Shown: positions 17,284 to 26,098, counted from the first letter of the stretch. The stretch: DNA of 64,000 nt from Pseudomonas benzenivorans (GCF_024397895.1 NZ_CP073346.1:1922001-1986000); one strand, 5' to 3'. The notes: generated by a model not told the origin, from the letters alone. Numbers and translations are program-made.

Positions 17284-17649
17284 ATGAACGCAATTAACTG
17301 GTTTGAACTGTTTGTCGATGACTTCCAGCGCGCCCGGAAATTCTACGAGCAGGCGCTGGCAACCCCCCTGCAAGTCATCGACGGCATGGGCGGGCCGATG
17401 GCCCTGCTCCCCTGCGACCCGGACCATGGTGTCGGCGGCTGCCTGAGCGCTGAACAGAGCCAGCGCCCGGGCGGCGGGGGTACACGCGTGTACCTGAACA
17501 CCGAGGGCCAGCTGGATGAGGTGCTGGACCGGGTCCCGGGAGCCGGCGGGCGGATTCTCCAGACGAAGACCGAGATCGGCTGTCACGGCTTCATCGCCCT
17601 GATAGAAGACAGCGAGGGCAACCACGTGGGCCTGCACAGCATGTCCTGA
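17284..17649 (+). CDS. VOC (glyoxalase/PhnB-like) family protein
   Basis: 121 residues with AAGGAGAGG before the ATG. It has the short vicinal-oxygen-chelate pattern: NWFELFVDDFQRARKFYEQA (first beta-alpha module), GPMALLPCDP, TRVYLNTEGQLDEVLDRVP and FIALIEDSEGNHVGLHSM, which supplies the usual terminal Glu/His metal-ligand strand (E-G-N-H-V-G-L-H). The family includes glyoxalases, dioxygenases and antibiotic-binding proteins, so the reaction is not assignable. A perfect palindrome lies upstream and a YafY/WYL regulator gene follows 181 bases downstream on the same strand, a pairing that suggests regulated detoxification. Confidence 0.85.
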   Translation: MNAINWFELFVDDFQRARKFYEQALATPLQVIDGMGGPMALLPCDPDHGVGGCLSAEQSQRPGGGGTRVYLNTEGQLDEVLDRVPGAGGRILQTKTEIGCHGFIALIEDSEGNHVGLHSMS

Positions 17650-17830
17650 GGCGACGCGGCAGTGGGTGGGCGTTTGCCCATCCACTTCGCCGAACCTGCA
17701 GGCTCTCGTTGCCGAGGCCGCGACCCGCCCGAGTGTCACCGGCAAACCCGCTACAGCACTGTATCGGCCATCCCAAGGCGCATAGACTGCTAGAGCCGAC
17801 CGGACTTAGCGACGGCCACAGGGAGTGAAG

Positions 17831-18532
17831 ATGAGACGCGCCGACCGCCTGTTCCAGATTGTGCAGTTTTTGCGCAGCCGCCGACTGACCACTGCCCAGT
17901 GGCTGGCCGAGCGGCTTCAGGTGTCGGTGCGCACCATCTATCGCGACATCCAGGACCTCTCGCTGTCCGGCGTCCCGCTGGAAGGCGAAGCCGGGGTCGG
18001 CTATGTGCTGCGCCAACCGATGGACCTGCCACCGCTGATGTTCGAGCGCGAAGAGCTCGAGGCCCTGCTGATCGGCGCGCGCATGGTCAACGCCTGGGCC
18101 GACCCGCAGTTGCAGCGGGCCGCCGAATCGGCGCTGGCGAAGATCCACGGCGTGCTGCCTGCGTCCCTGCGCGACGAGTTCAACCGCAATCAGCTGTTCG
18201 CCCCGGAGACCCGCCCCTATCCGCTTCACTGGCTGGGCCAGTTGCGTCAGGCGATCCGTGAGCAGCGTGCCCTCCAACTCAGCTACTGCAGCGAAAGCCG
18301 GCAAACCACCGAGCGGCGCGTGCACCCCCTCGGCCTGTTCTTCTGGGGCCAGGCCTGGACGCTGTGCTGCTGGTGTGAACTGCGCAACGACTTCCGCAAC
18401 TTTCGGGTCGACCGGGTGCAAGCCCTGCTGGACACCGGCGAGTGCTTCGCGCCGGTCGCGGGCCAACGCCTGGAGGACTTCCTCGCCCGCCATGCCCGCG
18501 CCGACCTCAGCGCCCCGACCTACAGAAGCTGA
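17831..18532 (+). CDS. YafY-type HTH/WYL transcriptional regulator
   Basis: 233 residues from the ATG at 17831 (GGGAG 5 bases upstream). The N-terminal HTH (residues 1-60) reads MRRADRLFQIVQFLRSRRL, then TTAQWLAERLQVSVRTIYRD, the typical YafY/DeoR-like winged helix; 'SVRTIYRDI' is the recognition helix. The C-terminal WYL domain (about 135-225) contains LQLSYCSESRQTTERRVHPL and CCWCELRNDFRNFRVDRV, with the Arg/Tyr residues that bind negatively charged ligands or nucleic-acid ends. It probably controls the VOC gene upstream and itself. It converges with dnaB, with only 17 bases between stops. Confidence 0.88.
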   Translation: MRRADRLFQIVQFLRSRRLTTAQWLAERLQVSVRTIYRDIQDLSLSGVPLEGEAGVGYVLRQPMDLPPLMFEREELEALLIGARMVNAWADPQLQRAAESALAKIHGVLPASLRDEFNRNQLFAPETRPYPLHWLGQLRQAIREQRALQLSYCSESRQTTERRVHPLGLFFWGQAWTLCCWCELRNDFRNFRVDRVQALLDTGECFAPVAGQRLEDFLARHARADLSAPTYRS

Positions 18533-18549
18533 CTCCGGCGCATGTGCGG

Positions 18550-19944
18550 TTATTCGTCGTCGAACTGGTAGCTGCCCGGCGCCAGGTTCTCGAAGCGCGA
18601 GTATTTGCCGAGGAAGGCCAGGCGCGCGGTGCCCAGAGGACCGTTCCGCTGCTTGCCGATGATGATCTCGGCCACGCCCTTGTACTCGGTCTCCGGGTGA
18701 TAGACCTCGTCGCGGTAGACGAACATGATGATGTCGGCGTCCTGCTCGATCGCCCCGGACTCGCGCAAGTCTGAGTTGATCGGGCGCTTGTTCGGCCGCT
18801 GTTCAAGGCCGCGGTTGAGCTGCGACAGGGCGATCACCGGGCAGTTGAACTCCTTGGCCAGGGCCTTGAGCGAGCGGGAGATCTCGGAAATCTCGTTGAC
18901 CCGGCTGTCGCCGCTGGAGCCGGGGATCTGCATCAGCTGCAGGTAGTCGACCATGATCAGGCCGATCTCGCCATGCTCGCGAGCCAGGCGCCGGGTGCGC
19001 GCGCGCATCTCCGACGGGCTGATGCCGGCGGTATCGTCGATGAACAGCTTGCGGTCGTTGAGCAGATTGACCGCCGAGGTCAGGCGCGGCCAATCGTCGT
19101 CGTCCAGGCGACCGGCCCGCACCTTGGTCTGGTCGATCCGCCCCAGGGAGGCGAGCATACGAATGACGATGGACTCGGACGGCATCTCCAGCGAGTAGAC
19201 GAGGATCGCCTTGTCGCTGCGCATCAGGGCGTTCTCCACCAGGTTCATGGCGAAGGTGGTCTTACCCATGGACGGACGGCCGGCGACGATGACCATGTCG
19301 GCCGGCTGCAGGCCGCTGGTCAGGTCGTCCAGGTCGGTGAAGCCGGTGGACAGGCCGGTGATCGCATCCCCGGCATTGAACAGGGTGTCGATACGGTCGA
19401 TGGCCTTGACCAGAATATCGTTGATCCCCACCGGCCCGCCGGTCTTCGGCCGCGCCTCGGCGATCTGGAAGATCAACCGCTCGGCCTCGTCGAGGATCTC
19501 CCCGCCGGTGCGCCCCTGGGGGGCATAGGCACTGTCGGCGATCTCGCTGCTGATGCCGATCAATTGGCGCAAGGTGGCGCGCTCGCGAATGATCTGCGCA
19601 TAGGCCTTGATGTTGGCCACCGAGGGGGTGTTCTTGGCCAGCTCGCCGAGGTAGGCCAGGCCACCGACCTGGGACAGCTGGCCTTCCTTGTCCAACTGCT
19701 CGGACAGGGTCACCACGTCGAAGGGGTGGTTGCGCTCGGCCAGCTTGTAGATGGCACGGAAGATCAGCCGGTGGTCATGGCGGTAGAAGTCGCCATCGGA
19801 CACCTGATCGAGCACCCGCTCCCAGGCGTTGTTGTCCAGCATCAGGCCACCCAGCACGGCCTGCTCGGCCTCGATCGAGTGCGGCGGCACCTTCAGCGCG
19901 GAGGTTTGCAGGTCGTATTGCTCGGGAATACTGATGTCGTTCAT
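18550..19944 (-). CDS. dnaB: Replicative DNA helicase DnaB
   Basis: 464 residues from the ATG at 19944. The N-terminal primase-interacting domain (residues 15-120) begins VPPHSIEAEQAVLGGLMLDN. The RecA-like motor has Walker A G-R-P-S-M-G-K-T at 222-229, Walker B IGLIMVDYLQLM and the arginine-finger region near SQLNRGLEQRP. Near the end, DIIMFVYRDEVYHPE and IIGKQRNGPLGT are invariant DnaB segments. It is a hexameric 5'-3' helicase that unwinds the fork and recruits DnaG. It lies downstream of rplI, as in other gammaproteobacteria, separated from it by an intrinsic terminator. It shows no intein. Confidence 0.97.
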   Translation of the reverse strand: MNDISIPEQYDLQTSALKVPPHSIEAEQAVLGGLMLDNNAWERVLDQVSDGDFYRHDHRLIFRAIYKLAERNHPFDVVTLSEQLDKEGQLSQVGGLAYLGELAKNTPSVANIKAYAQIIRERATLRQLIGISSEIADSAYAPQGRTGGEILDEAERLIFQIAEARPKTGGPVGINDILVKAIDRIDTLFNAGDAITGLSTGFTDLDDLTSGLQPADMVIVAGRPSMGKTTFAMNLVENALMRSDKAILVYSLEMPSESIVIRMLASLGRIDQTKVRAGRLDDDDWPRLTSAVNLLNDRKLFIDDTAGISPSEMRARTRRLAREHGEIGLIMVDYLQLMQIPGSSGDSRVNEISEISRSLKALAKEFNCPVIALSQLNRGLEQRPNKRPINSDLRESGAIEQDADIIMFVYRDEVYHPETEYKGVAEIIIGKQRNGPLGTARLAFLGKYSRFENLAPGSYQFDDE

Positions 19945-19973
19945 AGGGCTCTGGAAAGAAATTCTGGGGCGTA

Positions 19974-20013
19974 AAAACAAAGGGCACGGCAGCGCTTACG
20001 CAATGCCGTGCCC
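19974..20013 (-). terminator. Intrinsic terminator after rplI
   Basis: Reading the minus strand, GGGCACGGCA (20013-20004), a 12-base loop and TGCCGTGCCC (19991-19982) are followed by TTTGTTTTT. It separates the rpsF-rpsR-rplI operon from dnaB. Confidence 0.9.
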
Positions 20014-20061
20014 GATGTTAGCGAGCCTGCACCTGAGTGCAAGTCCGCTTGGTCGCATGCC

Positions 20062-20508
20062 TTAGGCGGCGACTACGACAACCTTGACGGTTGCTTCGAC
20101 GTCGGTGTGCAGGTGCACAGCCACGTCGTATTCGCCAACCTGGCGAATGGTGCCGTTCGGCAGACGCACTTCGGCCTTGGCCACTTCCACGCCGGAGGCG
20201 GTCAGGGCGTCAGCGATGTCGTGGGTGCCGATGGAACCGAACAGCTTGCCCTCATCGCCCGCGGTAGCGGTGATGGTGACTTCCAGCTCGGCCAGCTGAG
20301 CGGCGCGAGTTTCGGCCGAAGCCTTCTTCTCGGCAGCCAGCTTTTCCAGCTCGGCGCGACGCGCTTCGAACGCAGCAACGTTCGCGGCGGTAGCGGCGGT
20401 GGCCTTGCCTTGCGGCAGCAGGAAGTTACGGCCGTAACCGGCCTTAACGTTCACTTTGTCGCCCAGGTTGCCCAGATTGGCGATTTTTTCCAGCAGGATG
20501 ACTTCCAT
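20062..20508 (-). CDS. rplI: 50S ribosomal protein bL9
   Basis: 148 residues, the usual bL9 length. The N-terminal rRNA-binding domain is intact ([20 protein letters not shown] and [16 protein letters not shown]), joined by the long connecting helix ([20 protein letters not shown]) to a C-terminal domain ([20 protein letters not shown], then [11 protein letters not shown]). It binds 23S rRNA at the base of the L1 stalk and helps maintain reading frame. It is the last gene of the rpsF-rpsR-DUF2232-rplI operon. Confidence 0.97.
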   Translation of the reverse strand: MEVILLEKIANLGNLGDKVNVKAGYGRNFLLPQGKATAATAANVAAFEARRAELEKLAAEKKASAETRAAQLAELEVTITATAGDEGKLFGSIGTHDIADALTASGVEVAKAEVRLPNGTIRQVGEYDVAVHLHTDVEATVKVVVVAA

Positions 20509-20529
20509 TTGGGTCTTACCTCTTAACTT

Positions 20530-21423
20530 TTAACCTTCACCGTCCGTGGGCCCCGCGCCGTGCTTGCGCGCAAAGCGACCACGAAAATCAAACAGACTGT
20601 CGACGATGGCCAAGACCACCAGTAACGGATAGGTCAGCTGCATGAACAACAGCAGCGTGATGTACAGCCCGACCAGCCAGAACTTCGCCAGTCGCCCTTG
20701 CGCCACCAGCCCGTGCAACAGGCCGATACCGGCAAACGCCAGCGGCACGCTGCACAGCGGTGTCAGCATCGCCAGTTGCGGCCCCAGATTGGGGCTCAAC
20801 AGCATGCCGACCAGCAGCAACATCGCCTGCGCCGGCGGCAGTCGCAGGGCGCGGAACTCGCGCCCGAAACCACCGGGGTTGTACAACAGCGCCTGCCAAT
20901 AACGCCCGAGCATCAGGCTCAGCAGGCTGACGATCTGCAACAGGGCCGCCAGTAATCCGGTCAGTACCGGTGCAATCAGGCTCTCCAGGTGCGCTCGCTC
21001 ACCCACCGACATCTGTTGGTGGACCCCATCGAGCATCTGCGGCAGGAGCTTCTGCAGCTCCCCCGCCATTGCCTCGATGGGTTCGCGGAACACCGCACCC
21101 AAGACCAGCCCATACACCAGGCCCAATGCCACGCTGCACAGCAGCACACGATTCCAGGACTGGCTGGCGCGCAACAACAACGCCAGCCCCAGCGCACCGA
21201 GCAACACCAACAAGGTGCGCGGCTCACCGAAATACCACCAGCCAATCGCCGGCAGCAGGGCCCAGGCGAGGATGCCCAGGGCATCACTCGTACCGCGCCG
21301 CAGAAGCACCAGGCTTCCCGCGGCGGCACTCAACCAGAACAACAGCGGCAACGCCGCAGAACCCACCACCACGAGGGTGGCCTGCACGCGGCCGCGCATG
21401 ATGAATTCAGCCAAGGCGCGCAT
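20530..21423 (-). CDS. DUF2232/YybS-like integral membrane protein
   Basis: 297 residues, very hydrophobic, with about eight predicted membrane segments, for example VVVGSAALPLLFWLSAAAG, ILAWALLPAIGWWYF and VLLCSVALGLVYGLVLGAV. The segment YNPGGFGREFRALRLPP followed by AMLLLVGMLL is typical of the DUF2232 family found between rpsR and rplI in many pseudomonads. The function is unknown. The C-terminal tail (RKHGAGPTDGEG) is polar and cytosolic. Its place inside a ribosomal protein operon means it is co-expressed with bS18 and bL9 but gives no direct clue to its role. Confidence 0.85.
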   Translation of the reverse strand: MRALAEFIMRGRVQATLVVVGSAALPLLFWLSAAAGSLVLLRRGTSDALGILAWALLPAIGWWYFGEPRTLLVLLGALGLALLLRASQSWNRVLLCSVALGLVYGLVLGAVFREPIEAMAGELQKLLPQMLDGVHQQMSVGERAHLESLIAPVLTGLLAALLQIVSLLSLMLGRYWQALLYNPGGFGREFRALRLPPAQAMLLLVGMLLSPNLGPQLAMLTPLCSVPLAFAGIGLLHGLVAQGRLAKFWLVGLYITLLLFMQLTYPLLVVLAIVDSLFDFRGRFARKHGAGPTDGEG

Positions 21424-21459
21424 GCGATCTATCCCTTACTACTTGTCGAGCATCCGGTC

Positions 21460-21690
21460 TCAGCGGCCGTGGCTGTCGGTGTAGGGCAGCAGGGCCAGGA
21501 AGCGGGCGCGCTTGATAGCGGTGGCCAGCTGACGCTGATAACGAGCCTTGGTACCGGTGATACGGCTAGGAACGATCTTGCCGGTTTCCGAGATGTAGGC
21601 TTTCAGGGTGTTGAGATCTTTGAAATCGATCTCTTTCACGTCTTCAGCGGTGAAACGGCAGAATTTACGACGACGGAAGAAACGTGCCAT
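21460..21690 (-). CDS. rpsR: 30S ribosomal protein bS18
   Basis: 76 residues. The sequence opens [20 protein letters not shown] and contains [20 protein letters not shown], then [12 protein letters not shown], all diagnostic of bS18. It binds the platform of the 30S subunit as a dimer with bS6, which is encoded 28 bases upstream. The single cysteine at residue 11 (KFCRF) is the common C+ form rather than the zinc-free paralogue. It is the second gene of the rpsF operon. Confidence 0.98.
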   Translation of the reverse strand: MARFFRRRKFCRFTAEDVKEIDFKDLNTLKAYISETGKIVPSRITGTKARYQRQLATAIKRARFLALLPYTDSHGR

Positions 21691-21718
21691 GTGATTGGCT
21701 CCTCAATAGATCCGTGGA

Positions 21719-22144
21719 TTACTCGTCAGCGTTGTCGCTGTCGTTGCTGTCGCTGTCATCGCTGCTGTCGTTCGACTCAGCGTTTTCAGGACGGTCACGA
21801 CGCTCGCGGCGCTCACTGCGGTTTTCTTCGGCCTTGAGCATCTCGGACTGACCGGTAACGGCTTCGTCGCGACGGATGACCAGGTTACGGATCACGGCAT
21901 CGTTGTAACGGAAGTTGTCTTCCAGCTCGGCCAGGGCCTTGCCGGTGCACTCGACGTTGAGCATCACGTAGTGAGCTTTGTGGACGTTGTTGATGGCGTA
22001 TGCCAGCTGACGACGGCCCCAATCTTCCAGGCGGTGGATCTTGCCGCCGTCTTCTTCGATCAGCTTGGTGTAACGCTCGACCATGCCGCCGACTTGCTCG
22101 CTCTGGTCCGGGTGAACCAGAAAGATGATTTCGTAATGACGCAT
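21719..22144 (-). CDS. rpsF: 30S ribosomal protein bS6 with long acidic tail
   Basis: 141 residues. The core (1-100) is standard: [18 protein letters not shown], then [20 protein letters not shown] and [20 protein letters not shown]. The C-terminal 40 residues are unusual: an Arg/Glu-rich stretch ([12 protein letters not shown]) followed by a low-complexity Ser/Asp/Asn tail ending Asn-Ala-Asp-Glu. In E. coli the bS6 C-terminus is the substrate of the glutamate ligase RimK, and the terminal acidic residue here fits such modification. It leads the operon with rpsR, DUF2232 and rplI; a -10/-35 pair lies 120 bases upstream. Confidence 0.96.
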   Translation of the reverse strand: MRHYEIIFLVHPDQSEQVGGMVERYTKLIEEDGGKIHRLEDWGRRQLAYAINNVHKAHYVMLNVECTGKALAELEDNFRYNDAVIRNLVIRRDEAVTGQSEMLKAEENRSERRERRDRPENAESNDSSDDSDSNDSDNADE

Positions 22145-22262
22145 AAATGCTCCTTACGGGTTGTAGCCTGCCACTGGACGCGGTCAGGCAAGGAGTGAAT
22201 GACACTGTGGGTCTTGCCGAAGGAAGGGCACGAAGGCGCCTGCCGTCGCGGCAAGGGGCGCC

Positions 22263-22291
22263 ATTCTAGAGAAGCCCCCTGCCACAAGCAA
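22263..22291 (-). promoter_or_regulatory. Candidate promoter of the rpsF operon
   Basis: On the minus strand, TTGCTT (22291-22286) and TAGAAT (22268-22263, 5 of 6) are 17 bases apart. The stretch after the -10 is GC-rich (GGCGCCCC), as in stringently controlled ribosomal promoters. It lies about 120 bases before rpsF. The -35 match is weak. Confidence 0.5.
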
Positions 22292-22356
22292 GGCGAACTG
22301 GTGATTATTTGAACAACAGCCGAAGCGCCACCCGATTCCTGCCGGGCGGCGCGACC

Positions 22357-23112
22357 TCAGGCCTTCGGCACCTTGGCCTTGCGCTGGCGCAGGGCCTCGA
22401 ACAGGCAGACGCCGGTGGCGACCGAAACGTTCAGGCTGCTGACGCTGCCAGCCATGGGCAGGCGCACCAGGTAGTCGCAGTGCTCGCGAGTCAGGCGGCG
22501 CATGCCCTTGCCCTCGGCCCCCATGATCAGCACTGTGGGGCCGGTCAGGTCCTGCTGGTACAGCTCCTGCTCGGCCTCACCGGCGGTGCCGACCACCCAC
22601 AGACCACGCTGCTGGAGCTTTTCCAGGCTGCGCGCCAGGTTGGTCACCGCCACCAGCGGCACCACCTCGGCGGCACCACAGGCGACCTTGCGCACCGTGG
22701 CATTGAGCGTCGCCGACTTGTCCTTCGGCACTATCACCGCCAGTGCACCTGCCGCATCGGCGGTGCGCAGGCAGGCGCCCAGGTTGTGCGGATCGGTCAC
22801 GCCATCGAGGACCAGCAGCAGCGGCGGCCCTTCGGCACGATCGAGCAGCTCCTCGAGCATGGCCTCACCCCACACCTGGCTCGGACTGACGTCCGCCACC
22901 ACCCCCTGGTGCACGCCCTCGACCCAGGCGTCCATCTCGCGCCGCTCGCACTGGCCGACACTGACCCGCGCCTGGGACGCCAGCTCGATCAGGGTCTGCA
23001 CCCGCGGATCGCTGCGCCCCTCGGCCAGCCACACCTGCTTCACCCGCTTGGGGTGGTGGCGCAGCAGCGCCTCCACGGCATGCACGCCGTAGATCTTTTC
23101 CAACTGACTCAT
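22357..23112 (-). CDS. rlmB: 23S rRNA (guanosine-2251-2'-O)-methyltransferase RlmB
   Basis: 251 residues. The N-terminal L30e-like RNA-binding domain (MSQLEKIYGVHAVEALLRHH) leads to a SPOUT (SpoU) methyltransferase core. The SpoU motifs are present: LVLDGVTDPHNLGACLRTAD (motif 1), VLIMGAEGKGMRRLTREHCD (motif 2) and LPMAGSVSSLNVSVATGVCL (motif 3, the trefoil knot that binds S-adenosylmethionine). It 2'-O-methylates G2251 in the ribosomal P-loop. The start codon overlaps the rnr stop by 4 bases (ATGA), so translation is coupled to RNase R, as in many gammaproteobacteria. Confidence 0.96.
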   Translation of the reverse strand: MSQLEKIYGVHAVEALLRHHPKRVKQVWLAEGRSDPRVQTLIELASQARVSVGQCERREMDAWVEGVHQGVVADVSPSQVWGEAMLEELLDRAEGPPLLLVLDGVTDPHNLGACLRTADAAGALAVIVPKDKSATLNATVRKVACGAAEVVPLVAVTNLARSLEKLQQRGLWVVGTAGEAEQELYQQDLTGPTVLIMGAEGKGMRRLTREHCDYLVRLPMAGSVSSLNVSVATGVCLFEALRQRKAKVPKA

Positions 23113-25637
23113 GACTTCGCCTTACGCTTGCGCGGCCCACCGCCAGTGCCGCCGGCCTCGGACTTCGGCGCCCCCTTGCGGTGCTTGCTGAGCTTGGCGC
23201 CCGAGCTCGCCTCGGCCTTGCCGCCGCGCCCCTTGCCAGACTTGGCCTTGGACTCGGCGAGCAACGCCTTCTTCACTTCCCGGCTTTTCTGCACATCGGT
23301 GCTGCCCGCACTCGCGCGCCCGGCCCGACCAGCGCCCTCATCGGCGCCCCGCCGCTTGCGCCCGACTGCGGCTTCCGCGACGCCCTGGGCCAGCTCGAAA
23401 TCGATCTTGCGCTCGTCCAGATCGACGCGCATGACCTTGACCGCGACCGTGTCGCCGAGGCGGAAGCTGCGGCCGCTGCGCTCACCGGCCAGACGATGGT
23501 GCACCGGATCGAAGTGGTAGTAGTCGCCCGGCAACGCGGTGACGTGCACCAGGCCCTCGACATAGATATCGCTCAGCTCGACGAACAGGCCGAAACCGGT
23601 CACCGCAGTGATCACCCCGGGGAAGGTCTCGCCGACCCGGTCCTTCATGAACTCGCACTTGAGCCAGTTCACCACGTCGCGGGTCGCCTCGTCGGCGCGC
23701 CGCTCGGACATCGAGCACTGCTCGCCGAGCTGTTCGAGGGTCGGCTCGTCGTACGGGTAGATACGCGCCTTGGGCATGCTCACCGCGCCCGCGCGCTTGA
23801 CGTGCGGAGTGCCCTGCTTGGAGCGGATCACGCTGCGAATCGCCCGATGGATCAACAGGTCCGGATAGCGGCGAATCGGCGAGGTGAAGTGGGCATAGGC
23901 GTCGTAATTGAGGCCGAAGTGGCCGTGGTTGTCGGCGCTGTAGACCGCCTGACTCAACGAGCGCAGCATCACGGTCTGGATCAGGTGGTAGTCCGGGCGC
24001 TCGCGAATACTCTCGAGCAGCGCCTGGTAGTCCTTGGGCGACGGCCCCTCCTTGGCCTTGCCGCGGTGCAGCGACAGGCCCAGCTCGGTGAGGAACGCCT
24101 TGAGCTTTTCCAGGCGCTCGGGCGGCGGGCCGTCGTGCACCCGGTACAGCGCCGGTATCTCGTGCTTCTGCATGAACGCCGCGGTGGCGACGTTGGCCGC
24201 CAGCATGCACTCCTCGATCAGCTTGTGCGCATCGTTGCGCTGGGTCGGGCGGATTTCGGCGATCTTGCGCCCAGAGCCGAAGATGATCCGGGTTTCCTGG
24301 GTCTCGAAATCGATGGCGCCGCGCTCATGGCGAGCGGCCAACAGCACCTGATACAGCGAATAGAGCTGCTTGAGGTGCGGCAACACCTCCTTGTACTCAC
24401 CGCGCAGGGCCTTGCCCTCGCTGCTCTTGGGCTGCTCGAGCATGGCGCTGACCTTGTTGTAGGTCAGCCGTGCGTGGGAGTGGATCACCGCCTCGTAGAA
24501 GCAGTAGTCGGTCATCTTGCCGGTCTTGGAAATGCTGATCTCACAGACCATGGCCAGGCGGTCGACCTGCGGATTGAGCGAGCACAGACCGTTGGACAGC
24601 TCCTCAGGCAGCATCGGGATCACCCGCTCGGGGAAGTACACCGAGTTGCCGCGCACCTGAGCCTCGGCATCCAGCGCCGAATCCACCTTCACATAATGAG
24701 AAACGTCGGCGATGGCGACATAGAGCTTCCAGCCGCCGGAGAACAGCCGCCAGTTGCTGCCACTCTTCTCGCAGTAGACCGCGTCGTCGAAGTCGCGGGC
24801 GTCCTCGCCATCGATGGTGACGAACGGCAGGTGGCGCATATCGATGCGCTTCTCCTTGTCCTTCTCCTCGACTTCTGGCTTGAGCTTGCGCGCCTCCTTG
24901 ATCACGGCCTCCGGCCACACATGGGGAATGTCATAGCTGCGCAGGGCAACATCGATCTCCATGCCCGGAGCCATGTAGTTGCCTACCACCTCGAGCACAT
25001 CACCCTGGGGCTGGAAGCGCGGGGTCGGCCAGTGGGTGATCTTCACCTCGACGAACTGGCCCTGCTTGGCCCCGGCATTGCGCCCCGGCGTGACCAGCAC
25101 TTCCTGCTGGATCTTCGGGTTGTCGGCGACCACGAAGCCGATACCGCTCTCTTCGTAGTAGCGACCGACGATGGTTTCGTGGGCGCGGGCGATCACCTCG
25201 ACGATGGCGCCCTCGCGACGGCCCCGGCGATCAAGGCCGGACACCCGCGCCAGGGCGCGGTCGCCATCGAACACCAGGCGCATCTGCGCCGGGCTGAGGA
25301 ACAGGTCATCGCTGCCGTCGTCGGGCACCAGGAAGCCGAAGCCGTCACGGTGACCGCTGACCCGACCGAGAATCAGGTCGAGCTTGTCCACCGGCGCGTA
25401 GGTGCCGCGGCGGGTGTAGATCAGTTGACCGTCACGCTCCATCGCGCGCAGGCGGCGGCGCAGGGCTTCGATCTGTTCGTCGGTATCGAGGCCGAACTCG
25501 TCGAGCAGCTGCTCGCGGTTTGCCGGCTCGCCGCGCTCGGCGAGGTGCTGAAGGATCAGCTCGCGGCTGGGAATGGGGTTATCGTATTTTTCCGCCTCAC
25601 GAGCGGCCTCGGGATCGAGGGATTGCCAATCGGCCAT
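23109..25637 (-). CDS. rnr: Exoribonuclease RNase R
   Basis: 842 residues. Order: N-terminal winged-helix region (1-90), cold-shock domains (about 90-230), RNB catalytic domain (about 255-600) and S1 domain (about 640-725; VGETFPGVITAVTGFGLFVE). The catalytic acidic cluster is visible in FVTIDGEDARDFDDAVYCEK. The last 110 residues are strongly basic and Lys/Arg/Gly-rich (RGADEGAGRAGRASAGSTDV, then KSREVKKALLAESKAKSGKG), the tail that lets RNase R work through structured RNA and bind ribosomes. It is a processive 3'-5' nuclease. No strong Shine-Dalgarno is visible before the ATG. It is followed by rlmB in an overlapping pair. Confidence 0.96.
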   Translation of the reverse strand: MADWQSLDPEAAREAEKYDNPIPSRELILQHLAERGEPANREQLLDEFGLDTDEQIEALRRRLRAMERDGQLIYTRRGTYAPVDKLDLILGRVSGHRDGFGFLVPDDGSDDLFLSPAQMRLVFDGDRALARVSGLDRRGRREGAIVEVIARAHETIVGRYYEESGIGFVVADNPKIQQEVLVTPGRNAGAKQGQFVEVKITHWPTPRFQPQGDVLEVVGNYMAPGMEIDVALRSYDIPHVWPEAVIKEARKLKPEVEEKDKEKRIDMRHLPFVTIDGEDARDFDDAVYCEKSGSNWRLFSGGWKLYVAIADVSHYVKVDSALDAEAQVRGNSVYFPERVIPMLPEELSNGLCSLNPQVDRLAMVCEISISKTGKMTDYCFYEAVIHSHARLTYNKVSAMLEQPKSSEGKALRGEYKEVLPHLKQLYSLYQVLLAARHERGAIDFETQETRIIFGSGRKIAEIRPTQRNDAHKLIEECMLAANVATAAFMQKHEIPALYRVHDGPPPERLEKLKAFLTELGLSLHRGKAKEGPSPKDYQALLESIRERPDYHLIQTVMLRSLSQAVYSADNHGHFGLNYDAYAHFTSPIRRYPDLLIHRAIRSVIRSKQGTPHVKRAGAVSMPKARIYPYDEPTLEQLGEQCSMSERRADEATRDVVNWLKCEFMKDRVGETFPGVITAVTGFGLFVELSDIYVEGLVHVTALPGDYYHFDPVHHRLAGERSGRSFRLGDTVAVKVMRVDLDERKIDFELAQGVAEAAVGRKRRGADEGAGRAGRASAGSTDVQKSREVKKALLAESKAKSGKGRGGKAEASSGAKLSKHRKGAPKSEAGGTGGGPRKRKAKS

Positions 25638-25751
25638 TAGAGGGAGTTCACCTTTTCTATATAACGTCGGTTTGCCATATGTCTATTGAAGCGCGAAACC
25701 GGGGTTCGGGTCAGCCCGGCACGCAGAATAAAATTTCTTCTCGCCTAGGGG

Positions 25752-25780
25752 TTTACAAGGCACAGGAGCGACCGTATAGT
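25752..25780 (+). promoter_or_regulatory. Sigma-70 promoter of the tRNA-Leu pair
   Basis: TTTACA (25752-25757) and TATAGT (25775-25780) are separated by exactly 17 bases. A GC-rich discriminator (TCGCGCCC) follows, as is common at stringently regulated tRNA promoters. The first tRNA begins 64 bases downstream of the -10. Confidence 0.75.
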
Positions 25781-25843
25781 TCGCGCCCACAGCGTCGAGC
25801 AGACGTTGTAACACGAAGTAGATGAGCAATCATCGATTTCAGT

Positions 25844-25930
25844 GCCCAGGTGGCGGAATTGGTAGACGCGCTGGTTTCAGGTATCAGTGATCGCAAGATC
25901 GTGGAAGTTCGAGTCTTCTCCTGGGCACCA
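25844..25930 (+). tRNA. tRNA-Leu (CAG), copy 1
   Basis: 87 bases including the encoded CCA. Acceptor arms GCCCAGG and CCTGGGC pair. The anticodon stem CTGGT/ATCAG encloses the loop TTCAGGT, so the anticodon is CAG and it reads CUG, the most frequent Leu codon in such GC-rich genomes. A long variable arm (TGATCGCAAGATC region) marks a class II tRNA. The T-arm contains GTTCGAGTC. Confidence 0.97.
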
Positions 25931-26011
25931 TTTTCAAACCGAACCTCAAGGTCCGGCGAGTAACAAACGGTCGCAGTGATCCGTGTCGGTAACGACGAAC
26001 ATTGTAGCAGT

Positions 26012-26098
26012 GCCCAGGTGGCGGAATTGGTAGACGCGCTGGTTTCAGGTATCAGTGATCGCAAGATCGTGGAAGTTCGAGTCTTCTCCTGGGCACCA
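26012..26098 (+). tRNA. tRNA-Leu (CAG), copy 2
   Basis: Identical over all 87 bases to the copy at 25844-25930, with the CCA end encoded; the CAG preceding it is also shared. The two genes are 81 bases apart and end at one terminator, so they are probably one transcript from the upstream promoter. Confidence 0.97.

Noticed and set aside
23181..25640. An 819-codon antisense frame opposite rnr
   Set aside because: It is a shadow of RNase R in a high-GC genome, with low-complexity His/Leu/Ala/Asp composition and no motifs.
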